This document shows positions 44,034-51,806 of a stretch of 63,169 bases of DNA, one piece after another; within the stretch, counting starts at the first letter, position 1, and the number at the start of each line of letters is the position of its first letter. The DNA is from a virus. The position numbers were made by a program, and so were the translations under genes. The stretch is taken from positions 1 to 63,169 of IMG/VR virus record IMGVR_UViG_3300043468_000449, one strand, 5' to 3'. A model generated the notes under the pieces. That model was not told where the DNA came from and searched no databases. It worked only from the letters and a program-made list of their open reading frames with translations.

Positions 44034-45881
44034 TTAGAAATATGTAGTAACAATGACGATTCCTTGCGCTCCGTTTCCGCCAGCACCAGAAGTTAAAACG
44101 CTTCCTTGGGTTCCTTGGCATCCACCACCACCACCACCACCTCCATAAAGCCCCCCATTTCCACCCCTGCCAGCATTAACAGTTACACCACCAGCACCAC
44201 CACCAGCACCCCCGCCAGCGTGAATAAATGATCCCATAGAAGTTCCATTTGCCCCAGCCGCTCCCTCGGTTTGTCCTCCTAATGCTTGGCCTCCAGATGT
44301 AGAAGGATTGTTTCCGAGAACCCATTGACCATTCCCTCCGATAAACCATGACCCAGAAAGATTGCATCCACCACCCGATCCGCCACCAGCGGCAGAAATT
44401 AAAGTAGTCCCACCAGCACCTCCAGCACTTGCTATTGAACCAGTTCCGCCAGCACCTCCGGGGTTTACATTTCGTCCATTTGATCCACCTCCACCTCCAG
44501 AAGATCCAGAGCCAGTTCCTCCTCCACCTCCTCCAGCATAAACCCAAGGAGAAAACGCACTTCCTCCAATTGCTCCAAAACTTGAATCTCCACCAGCGGT
44601 TCCAGCAAGTCCTTGTGCGTTAGGGCCAGTAACAGCATTTCCTCCAGTCCCGCCAGCACCAACTGTTACAGCTTCGGTGGCAAGCAGAGAAGAAGCGGGG
44701 ATTTGTGTTCTAAAAGTTAAGCCACCACCAGCACCTCCACCTCCACCGATTTGACCAGCGTTGACTCGTCCAGATGCACCTCCACCACCACCTGCGATGA
44801 CAAGAACATCTACCGATCTTGCTCCCGCTGGCTTCGTCCAAGTGCCTGACGAGGTAAAGATTTGAACATCCGTAGGTGTTGATGTTCCAGCAGGGCCAGT
44901 TGCACCTGTAGCCCCAACGCCAGTTGCGCCTGTCGCGCCATTATTGCCAGCAACGCCAGTTGCGCCTTGAGGCCCAAGCTGGTTATACATCACTTGCATT
45001 ACTGTGATGATTACTGATGGTATCGCAGGAGCGGGTGAGACTGCTGTATTATGGTCGATGCCGATGTTTGTATTGTCAGTTGACCACATCAACTGGAAAT
45101 TATCTCCAGAAACAAAGTTGTCCATGAAGTCCCATGCCGCTACTACATAAGGATTATTCGTGGGAACAGATATACGGGTAGCGGAATCTGGAAGATCGGT
45201 TCCATTTTTACGGAACCAGATTTGAACAGTATTACCAGAACCTCCACCACCATTGTTATGAAATTGTGCAGAGAACTGAATGTCGTATGTTCCCGGCGAA
45301 GTAAAAGTAATTTGTGATCCACTAACTACCGAAATGCCATTTTGTCCAATGACATTATTTACTGTCATGGCATATGCGGTATTGGCCGCAACAGCAGTTT
45401 GATCTACATTGCTGAAATACGATCCATAAAAACCAGATGCACCACCAGCACCAGCAGGGCCAGTTGAACCAGTTGCTCCTTGAATACCTATTCCAGTTGA
45501 GCCAGTTGCGCCAATTTCCCCAGCAACGCCTGTGCTTCCTGTGGCTCCGATTGGCCCTGTGCTTCCCGTGGCTCCGTTTAATCCAGAAATACCCGTGGCT
45601 CCAGTACTTCCAACTCCCGTGGCCCCGACTGGGCCTGTGCTACCCGTGGCCCCGATGCTTCCAACTCCCGTGGCCCCGACTGGCCCGGTACTTCCCGTGG
45701 CTCCGACTGGCCCGTCCACGCCCGTGCTTCCTGTCGCTCCCTGTACACCTATTCCTGTGCTACCCGTGGCTCCAACTGGCCCTCCACTTGGCCCAGTTGC
45801 GCCAGTCGCTCCAATTGCGGCAGTCGATTGGCTACTAGTAAAATCAAGTTTACCAGTAAATGGATTAAATGTAAGTGCCAT
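44034..45881 (-). CDS. 615-aa collagen-like fibre with jelly-roll and Gly-rich tip
   Basis: The N-terminus [19 protein letters not shown] is the attachment peptide shared with the esterase fibre. A collagen-like G-x-T arm (about 23-145) leads to a C1q-like beta domain ([40 protein letters not shown]), a second short G-A-T arm, and a Gly-rich C-terminal domain ([20 protein letters not shown]). Gly-rich C-terminal domains can form polyglycine-II receptor-binding tips. Confidence 0.68.
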   Translation of the reverse strand: MALTFNPFTGKLDFTSSQSTAAIGATGATGPSGGPVGATGSTGIGVQGATGSTGVDGPVGATGSTGPVGATGVGSIGATGSTGPVGATGVGSTGATGISGLNGATGSTGPIGATGSTGVAGEIGATGSTGIGIQGATGSTGPAGAGGASGFYGSYFSNVDQTAVAANTAYAMTVNNVIGQNGISVVSGSQITFTSPGTYDIQFSAQFHNNGGGGSGNTVQIWFRKNGTDLPDSATRISVPTNNPYVVAAWDFMDNFVSGDNFQLMWSTDNTNIGIDHNTAVSPAPAIPSVIITVMQVMYNQLGPQGATGVAGNNGATGATGVGATGATGPAGTSTPTDVQIFTSSGTWTKPAGARSVDVLVIAGGGGGASGRVNAGQIGGGGGAGGGLTFRTQIPASSLLATEAVTVGAGGTGGNAVTGPNAQGLAGTAGGDSSFGAIGGSAFSPWVYAGGGGGGTGSGSSGGGGGSNGRNVNPGGAGGTGSIASAGGAGGTTLISAAGGGSGGGCNLSGSWFIGGNGQWVLGNNPSTSGGQALGGQTEGAAGANGTSMGSFIHAGGGAGGGAGGVTVNAGRGGNGGLYGGGGGGGGCQGTQGSVLTSGAGGNGAQGIVIVTTYF

Positions 45882-45882
45882 A

Positions 45883-46134
45883 TTAAGATATTGCTACATT
45901 AACAAGGTTTGCATCATTAGAAACTGGAGGCTGAACAGAGTAAGTAAGCGTAAGCGTTGCTACAGGAGAAGAATCTTTTTTATAAATAACAGTAGCAATG
46001 TTATTAGTTGATCCATAATATGTCAACGCTAGTTCATCATATTCTGGAATTTGAAAGCCTTTTAAGCTATTAAGGTTTTCAAGAACTAAATGCCTGAAAT
46101 CGGCAGTATCAAGGATAGGAGGTAAGTTTGCCAT
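45883..46134 (-). CDS. Hypothetical protein
   Basis: This 83-aa protein ([20 protein letters not shown], then [19 protein letters not shown]) lies between the capsid gene and the fibre genes. It has a beta-rich C-terminal half. It may be a tail-tip or head-tail connector; no family recognised. Confidence 0.5.
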   Translation of the reverse strand: MANLPPILDTADFRHLVLENLNSLKGFQIPEYDELALTYYGSTNNIATVIYKKDSSPVATLTLTYSVQPPVSNDANLVNVAIS

Positions 46135-46201
46135 AGGATTAATAAGTTAAACTGATTAGAGGGAGCCAGAACTTAATCTGACTCCCTCGTTATCAATCTA
46201 C

Positions 46202-47410
46202 TTACAGACCACCAACCGAGGTCGAGCAGGGAAGTGGCAGACCATCATAAGGACAACGCTTATAGAGGATAGCGCACACATTCTGCGGACGAATCGGCTG
46301 AATAGCACGGGAGATTTGGTAGATGTGCTGACCAAAATCACCATACAAGTTGCAGTCGTTATCGCGGAAATAAGTCCATTCCAGTTCACCCATAGCAAGT
46401 TGCGGAGCGAAACGGAAGGTTCCTTCACCAGTATAGGTTTCAGGAACGAGACGCTTGAAAGCCTCGCCAGCGATAACAAACATGACTTCGTATTGGGCGG
46501 CAACCCACGCAGGATTGCGGCGTTGAGCGAAGCCATTGGTAACGGCAGTCGAGGTGATTGGGTTGATAAGAACCAAATCGCCAGAACCATTGTAGCCAGA
46601 GGCGCGAAGAGGTTGCTGATCGATGCCGAAAGCAAATCCACGATAACCAAAGAACTGATAGCCTTTGATCGAATCTTCACCGAGTTTGAACGAACCAGTC
46701 GTAAGAGCAACGAGGTCTTCTTTGACATCAGCATCGTTGCGGAAAGCCTCGATCTGATCGGCGGATGCCATGACTTGGAAGAATTCGCCATCCTTGGAAC
46801 CAAAAGGCTCGGCAAGCATCTCTTCGCGAAGGAAAGTGCCAATGCGGTAAAGAGTCTTGAAGTTCATTGGGCTATCAGGAAGAATGCCAGTAGCAAACTT
46901 CGTGTTGATTGCCTGCATATCGCCAGTAAGATTCTGGGTGAAAGTGCGGGTCGAATTCGACACATACTTAATGCCAGATTGAATTAAATACTGATAACGA
47001 ATATCGGCATTGATCAACTGGAGAATGGTCTTCTCAAGCGAAATCTGCGCCTGAAGGTAAGAACCTTTGAAAGCGGTACGCGAGGTCTTCACGCAAACGC
47101 GAGGGCCAGCACCACGCAAGGTCTGTAGCTGGAACTGATATTCAGTCGAGCCAACTTGATCGGGAGTAGCACCAACGCCACAGAGGGTGGTGTCGTTAGC
47201 GAACGATGGGGCGGCAAGTGACGCGGCAGGAACTGCCATCTCTTGCACTACCGAGCGAACAACATCCGAAACATTCGGAAGAGTGCCACCATCGATAGAG
47301 TTAATGTATGGGGATTTACGAGCAAGAACTCGTCCAATTTGACCGATGATTCGGTTGACATCTTTAGCCGCGAAGTTTTGAACTGCGGCGAGTGAAATAC
47401 AATCTGACAT
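46202..47410 (-). CDS. Putative major capsid protein
   Basis: This 402-aa protein lies downstream of the portal and scaffold-like genes and upstream of tail genes, with a 236-bp leader. Features compatible with an HK97-type fold include a long helix region (FKGSYLQAQISLEKTILQLI) and EMLAEPFGSKDGEFFQVMAS. The assignment is by position, size and leader. It is preceded by repeated-motif copy 3 and an A/C-rich leader. Confidence 0.65.
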   Translation of the reverse strand: MSDCISLAAVQNFAAKDVNRIIGQIGRVLARKSPYINSIDGGTLPNVSDVVRSVVQEMAVPAASLAAPSFANDTTLCGVGATPDQVGSTEYQFQLQTLRGAGPRVCVKTSRTAFKGSYLQAQISLEKTILQLINADIRYQYLIQSGIKYVSNSTRTFTQNLTGDMQAINTKFATGILPDSPMNFKTLYRIGTFLREEMLAEPFGSKDGEFFQVMASADQIEAFRNDADVKEDLVALTTGSFKLGEDSIKGYQFFGYRGFAFGIDQQPLRASGYNGSGDLVLINPITSTAVTNGFAQRRNPAWVAAQYEVMFVIAGEAFKRLVPETYTGEGTFRFAPQLAMGELEWTYFRDNDCNLYGDFGQHIYQISRAIQPIRPQNVCAILYKRCPYDGLPLPCSTSVGGL

Positions 47411-47646
47411 ATGTTTAGTTTTCTAATTTTGAGGTTTTGGTTTCTTGGTTTCCCCTCAAGTTTAAAAAACCATTGGGGCAACAAATATTTTATAGCGTTT
47501 TACTGCTAATTTTTAATTCGTTTGCCCCGGCTACGCTGGGCGTTTTTCGGCCTGATTTACAATTTTTATGGTCTTTGTATTGACCGCAGAATAACGCTTC
47601 TACACTTCGCAGTATGCTTCGTCTAATACACTATTTTTTTTTAGTG
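47411..47646. promoter_or_regulatory. 236-bp upstream region of capsid gene
   Basis: This is the longest gap in the genome. It contains the two-box motif copy 3 (47580-47612), an imperfect hairpin (47524-47541: GCCCCGGC/GCTGGGC), and the leader with GAAACCAAGAAACCAAAACC and CCTCAA ahead of the start. TATAAAAT (47487-47494, minus) could be a -10, but no convincing -35 is seen. Confidence 0.5.
47580..47612. promoter_or_regulatory. Repeated two-box motif, copy 3
   Basis: Plus strand: TTGACC (47580), CCGCAGA (47584-47590), 14 bp, CTTCGCAG (47605-47612). It matches the copies at 9658-9688 and 11885-11915 except for a 2-bp shorter gap. It lies upstream of the capsid gene. Confidence 0.4.
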
Positions 47647-48225
47647 TCAAATAGAACTAGTAAATTTTTTTGAAAATTTTTCTTTCATCAAATTAAAATC
47701 TTTTGTGTGTTCCAAAGCATCTATGTCTAGGTTCAAAAATGGATTGAAGAAATCTGCCTCGTAGCGCATCAATCCATCGTCTGTAATTAATTCCTCGTTC
47801 CAGATTTTTGTCATTGCGGCATTACAAATTTCTTTTGAAATAAACATCACGCAAGCTGGGTTTCCAGCAATGACAAATGAATTTCCTTCGTGTGCAGTAG
47901 CGAGCGTTGGAGTGAATCCATAATTCAAAACATCGTAGTCGCTAATCCATCCTCCACCTGCGGCATGGAGCGCACAAATTCGATTGAATCTAGCCTGAAT
48001 TAATTCTTGTGACTCGTTCTTTTCTTTGTTCAACAAAGGATAGGTCTGAAGCAGTTTTTTAGTAATTTTAATTCGTTGCGGAGAGATTTGTGAATGACTG
48101 GAATTTAGCATCACGGGATTCCATCCTGCGCGAGTCCAACTGTCCTTCCAAAGATTAGCTTTTGAGAATTCTAAAGCCTGATCTTTTGCCTGAATTGCCT
48201 CGTAGTAAGCGTAAATAGTTTTCAT
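47647..48225 (-). CDS. Glycosyltransferase-like (DXD) protein
   Basis: From ATG 48225 (TGATG overlap) this is 192 aa. RFNRICALHAAGGGWISDYD (D-Y-D at 96-98) matches the DXD sugar-nucleotide-binding segment of the Gly_transf_sug group. The rest is only weakly matched. It pairs with the next upstream glycosyltransferase between the scaffold and capsid genes. Confidence 0.55.
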   Translation of the reverse strand: MKTIYAYYEAIQAKDQALEFSKANLWKDSWTRAGWNPVMLNSSHSQISPQRIKITKKLLQTYPLLNKEKNESQELIQARFNRICALHAAGGGWISDYDVLNYGFTPTLATAHEGNSFVIAGNPACVMFISKEICNAAMTKIWNEELITDDGLMRYEADFFNPFLNLDIDALEHTKDFNLMKEKFSKKFTSSI

Positions 48226-49205
48226 CAGTAGCAACGATATCCGACATGAAATGTTGGAACGGAAAGGTCAATAAAAGTAGAGTGACCCGCTTTTTTAGCG
48301 CGAATGCAGAACGAGATGTCCTCACCAGTTTTGCCGTCAATCGGATGGAAGAAGTTCCCATCAATATCTGGGTAGTTTTTAGCAATATCTTCAAAAACCC
48401 GACGATGAACTAACATTGCGCCTGTGCCTAACCAATCGACTTCTACAACGGCATCTTCGTAGTTCCTTGCGCGAGGAACTAAAGACTGATCAGAGCAGAC
48501 TAATCCAGCACCTTCCCTGCGCTCAAAATATGCCGCACCAACGACGCTTTTATTGTCTCCAACCAACTTGTGAATGATATGCCTCTGGAGCGGCAAATCT
48601 AGCACATTGCGAGCGGAAGGAACCCAATGTCGCATCCATGCTGGTCGCCCAATGCACGGAATCATATCATCGTCTAGCATGAGCATCCACCTAGCGTCAG
48701 TTTCGAGAAATTTTGCGGCGAGACGATTTCGCGCCTGATAAATCATGGAATTGCCTAACTCAAGATCAAAGCGTATTTTGTCGCGCCCAAAATCAAGAGC
48801 AAGTGCCGTCAATACCATCGCAGTCACGGGATTAGTAGTCTTGTATGAAAGCAAGCCAACAAAGATGTCCCTGCCTGCGAATTCACACCGATAGCTAGGC
48901 ATTCCATCTGAATTGCGCGATTCGATGATCGGATTATCTTGCGATTCGACTTTGATATTCTCTGGTTCTGGAGGAAGAACAGATTCCAACTTTGCTTTGC
49001 GAGCAGGTTTTTTCTCTTTCTGTGATTTTTTCACAACTGGTTCTTCTTTTTTGGGTGGTTCAGCTTGTTTTTTTGCTTCAGCTTCTTTGGCTTTATCTCG
49101 CTCATACTTTTTCAACGAAAAGCCGGGGATTGGAAGGTTAGCAAATGGGTCAAATGACTCCAATTGTTTCGCCGCATTTTGTTCAAGTGGTGATAGTTTT
49201 TCCAT
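48225..49205 (-). CDS. GT-A fold glycosyltransferase
   Basis: This 326-aa protein has an N-terminal Lys/Glu/Pro-rich tail (about 35-85), then a GT-A-type domain with DIFVGLLSYKTTNPV, YQARNRLAAKFLETDARWML, the metal-binding D-D-D at 178-180, and a C-terminal GEDISFCIRAKKAGH. It is placed between the scaffold and the capsid gene, so it may glycosylate virion proteins or be carried as a fibre-modifying enzyme. The linker could anchor it to a partner. Confidence 0.65.
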   Translation of the reverse strand: MEKLSPLEQNAAKQLESFDPFANLPIPGFSLKKYERDKAKEAEAKKQAEPPKKEEPVVKKSQKEKKPARKAKLESVLPPEPENIKVESQDNPIIESRNSDGMPSYRCEFAGRDIFVGLLSYKTTNPVTAMVLTALALDFGRDKIRFDLELGNSMIYQARNRLAAKFLETDARWMLMLDDDMIPCIGRPAWMRHWVPSARNVLDLPLQRHIIHKLVGDNKSVVGAAYFERREGAGLVCSDQSLVPRARNYEDAVVEVDWLGTGAMLVHRRVFEDIAKNYPDIDGNFFHPIDGKTGEDISFCIRAKKAGHSTFIDLSVPTFHVGYRCY

Positions 49206-49237
49206 ATTTATTTATTAAGTAAAAGTTTTTATGTTAA

Positions 49238-49322
49238 TTGCGTAGGTGGGACTTGAACCCACACTCCGTTTTCACGAAATCGGATTTTAAGTCCGATGCG
49301 TCTGCCATTTCGCCACTACGCA
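49238..49322 (-). tRNA. tRNA-Leu(UAA)
   Basis: The 85-nt gene has acceptor TGCGTAG/CTACGCA, D-arm, anticodon stem TCGGA/TCCGA with loop CTTAAAA (anticodon TAA), a long variable arm typical of class II tRNA, and T-arm GTGGG-TTCAAGT-CCCAC. CCA is not encoded. It is located between the scaffold and glycosyltransferase genes and would decode UUA and UUG. Confidence 0.9.
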
Positions 49323-49328
49323 TCAAAA

Positions 49329-50606
49329 TTAGCCTCCGAGTGCCTCGTCCAACCCGGCGTCGATTGCGTCAGCAGATGACATTTTCAAGCGATCTCCGAG
49401 GCTATTAGACACTCGATTTGGTGCGTTTACATTCTGCCGTGGCAGTTTGCCTGCCGATTTTAAACGATTGTTTTCTTCGGTCAGTTTTTTGAGTTGTTCA
49501 CTCATCTTAACTTTTGCGGATTGCTCAACTCGCAGTTGCTCGGTCAGCACATGGCTAAATACTGCCGCCGCCGCCACATTAGCGCGATCTTGTGCAGAAG
49601 TAGGCCAAAGTGCCGCATTGAACTTTTCTGCGAGGCTACCAACCGCCGCATTGTGCTGTTCGACTTCGCGAATCTGATCAGGAGTAGCATTGCTCGGTGC
49701 TTCTTTGAATCGCGCCCAAGGCAAGTCTTTGGTGACTTGATCCATGTAGTTATCAATTTCGTTCGTCGTATTGTGATACCACTCCTCGTTCTGTTGTGCT
49801 TTCTGCTGATAATACTGGTCAGCATTTTTAGTCGCATTCTCGATCTCAAATTGTTGCTTTTCTTTTAGCTCAACAACATCAACCAAGTTGCGTTTCAAAC
49901 GCTCCGCTTCAGTCAGAGGCAAACGATCAATTGCATTTGCCTTCCACCACTTGGAATCGATCTTGTCAGGCCCACCTGCTTCCTCGATTGATTTAATGAC
50001 CTCTTCCGAGGCTCCATTGGCTTTTAAAATGCGGTAGATGTTTTCCTTGGCATCAGAGATAGGCTTTTCAAATTTCGAGCGAAATTCTGGATCATTCTGG
50101 ATGTCGAAAATTGCCCGAAATCGACGCAACTCTTCGTAATCGTCAGGAGTCTTTACCTGTTGTTGCGCCTCCTCTAGCTTCTGGCGCAATTGCGCCGCTT
50201 CGTCGGCTTGCTTTTTGTAGTTGCTTGCAGTCTCCTGCAACTTGCGCCAGTTGCTTTGATTCTTCTCTGATAGATTGCGTGGACGCTCGATTGCCGCAAT
50301 TTCAGGATCAAGTTCTGGTTCAGGTTCTGGCGTGGATACTTCAGTAGTTTCAGACGATTCAGTAGACTCTTCTACTGGTTCATTAACCACTTCAGGAACC
50401 TCTTCAGTAGTCTCTTCGACAACTTCTGTAGACTCTGGTTCAGTTGGCTCATCTGTCTGTTCTGGGATGATTCCTTCAGCCTCGTCTAAAAGACGATCCA
50501 AGGACTCATCAACATCAGGATCAATTGGATCAGCATCAAGTGATGGTTCTCCAAATCCTGCGGCTACATTCGGTTCGATTACTTCGTTTTCTGTTTCGTT
50601 TTCCAT
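49329..50606 (-). CDS. Scaffold-like acidic coiled-coil protein
   Basis: This 425-aa protein begins with a very acidic Glu/Thr/Pro-rich region (residues about 1-100), followed by a long helical coiled-coil region (NWRKLQETASNYKKQADEAA) and a C-terminal helix (SADAIDAGLDEALGG). Its place just before the capsid gene and after the portal suits a scaffolding protein. The composition is consistent with it; no catalytic motif is seen. Confidence 0.6.
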   Translation of the reverse strand: MENETENEVIEPNVAAGFGEPSLDADPIDPDVDESLDRLLDEAEGIIPEQTDEPTEPESTEVVEETTEEVPEVVNEPVEESTESSETTEVSTPEPEPELDPEIAAIERPRNLSEKNQSNWRKLQETASNYKKQADEAAQLRQKLEEAQQQVKTPDDYEELRRFRAIFDIQNDPEFRSKFEKPISDAKENIYRILKANGASEEVIKSIEEAGGPDKIDSKWWKANAIDRLPLTEAERLKRNLVDVVELKEKQQFEIENATKNADQYYQQKAQQNEEWYHNTTNEIDNYMDQVTKDLPWARFKEAPSNATPDQIREVEQHNAAVGSLAEKFNAALWPTSAQDRANVAAAAVFSHVLTEQLRVEQSAKVKMSEQLKKLTEENNRLKSAGKLPRQNVNAPNRVSNSLGDRLKMSSADAIDAGLDEALGG

Positions 50607-50635
50607 ATATTTATTTATTACTATTTTCTACTAAT

Positions 50636-50923
50636 TTAGTAGTTGATTTTACCTTCTGCGTTTACTTTGCCATGATATCGTTTTGCCCACTCATCTGCTT
50701 GCGATACTGTTTTGAATGATGGGTATTTATCAATCCCATATTGTTTTGCAGTATTAAATGCATCTCTGTCTGATAATTGTTTTCCTTCTACCATTGTTGG
50801 GATGACATACTGCCTGTCATCAATTCCGAATGTTCCCAACTTCACATTGCTTTCGCTCCCATCTGGATTTTTTACAGATGGATGTTTTGTAGGAAAACCT
50901 TTATAAGTTGCACTACCGCCCAT
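50636..50923 (-). CDS. Conserved small phage protein (MGG start)
   Basis: This 95-aa protein starts MGGSATYKGFPTKHPSVKNP and contains SNVKLGTFGIDDRQYVIPTM and YGIDKYPSFKTVSQADEWAK, a pattern seen in many phage structural regions. Function unknown. The MGG start matches the ejection-block proteins elsewhere in the genome. Confidence 0.6.
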   Translation of the reverse strand: MGGSATYKGFPTKHPSVKNPDGSESNVKLGTFGIDDRQYVIPTMVEGKQLSDRDAFNTAKQYGIDKYPSFKTVSQADEWAKRYHGKVNAEGKINY

Positions 50924-50924
50924 A

Positions 50925-51179
50925 TTATTTCATTGATTTACTGCCTTTGCACTTCCATTTTTTCCGAGAAAGGCGGTTTGGACTATTCGGATCGTTCTTC
51001 CAATCACCTTTGATTTTTGCAGAACGAGCGCAATATGCGTCCGCTTTTTTTGTGCTGGGACGAATGCGATCTTTGCCATCTGCCGCCTTTCCTGCTTGTC
51101 CAAACTTAACTGTCCGCTTGCGCCCAGTTTTTGGATTAACAACGATTTTTGTGAAGCGATGTTTAATTTCAGCACTCAT
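50925..51179 (-). CDS. Conserved small basic phage protein
   Basis: This 84-aa Lys/Arg-rich protein contains KDRIRPSTKKADAYCARSAK, then NRLSRKKWKCKGSKSMK, a widespread phage signature of unknown function, often near the portal. It starts after a TAATTATG junction. Confidence 0.6.
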   Translation of the reverse strand: MSAEIKHRFTKIVVNPKTGRKRTVKFGQAGKAADGKDRIRPSTKKADAYCARSAKIKGDWKNDPNSPNRLSRKKWKCKGSKSMK

Positions 51180-51181
51180 AA

Positions 51182-51421
51182 TTACATATCTGTAAATTTT
51201 CCACTCGACGGGTCTTCTTCTTTATCATCGAAGTTCAATAGGAAATCAATTTGCGCCAATGCATATTCGTATCCTTCTTTGTATTTTGCCTGCAATGCAA
51301 CCTGCTCAATTGTTTTTCCATCGCACTTTGGAACAAGTGCAGAAAGAAACTTTTTTACTTTGTCACCAGCAGACTTGTTGTATTCGCGAAATTTTACTGC
51401 GTCAGAGTTAGTCCAGTCCAT
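51182..51421 (-). CDS. Hypothetical protein
   Basis: This 79-aa protein (WTNSDAVKFREYNKSAGDK, then EGYEYALAQIDFLLNF) is helical and lies between the 125-aa protein and the 84-aa protein. No family recognised. Confidence 0.5.
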   Translation of the reverse strand: MDWTNSDAVKFREYNKSAGDKVKKFLSALVPKCDGKTIEQVALQAKYKEGYEYALAQIDFLLNFDDKEEDPSSGKFTDM

Positions 51422-51422
51422 G

Positions 51423-51800
51423 TTAGTCCATATACTCTTTCACTTTTTTTACGCCTGCTTTCGCGGCCTCAACAGCACCTTTAGCAACTTTTTTCACGCC
51501 AGCTTTCGCGCCTTTGTAAACATCTTTGCCGAATTCTTTAAGTTCTTTAGGACTAACAATGCCTTGGTCACTCATGCCTTGCTTTTCAATGCGCTCGTAA
51601 TTCTTTGCAAGTGCCTCTTCTTCGGAAAGCAAGTCTTCGATCTCCTGTTCTTTCTCGGATGTGGAACCTAATCCAGTTTTCTTTTTTAGCATTTCCTTTT
51701 CTTTAAGGTTAGGCTTTTCCATTTTTTTAATTTTACTCAAAGCATATTCTTTCTCTGTAGTAGCTTTGCTCATTGGTTTTAGTGTTTTTAATTCTGGCAT
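51423..51800 (-). CDS. Hypothetical charged helical protein
   Basis: This 125-aa protein is Lys/Glu-rich (KMEKPNLKEKEMLKKKTGLG; KEQEIEDLLSEEEALAKNYE) with a C-terminal KAGVKK repeat that occurs twice. It follows the portal by 6 nt and may be a head assembly accessory protein. Confidence 0.5.
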   Translation of the reverse strand: MPELKTLKPMSKATTEKEYALSKIKKMEKPNLKEKEMLKKKTGLGSTSEKEQEIEDLLSEEEALAKNYERIEKQGMSDQGIVSPKELKEFGKDVYKGAKAGVKKVAKGAVEAAKAGVKKVKEYMD

Positions 51801-51806
51801 ATAATT

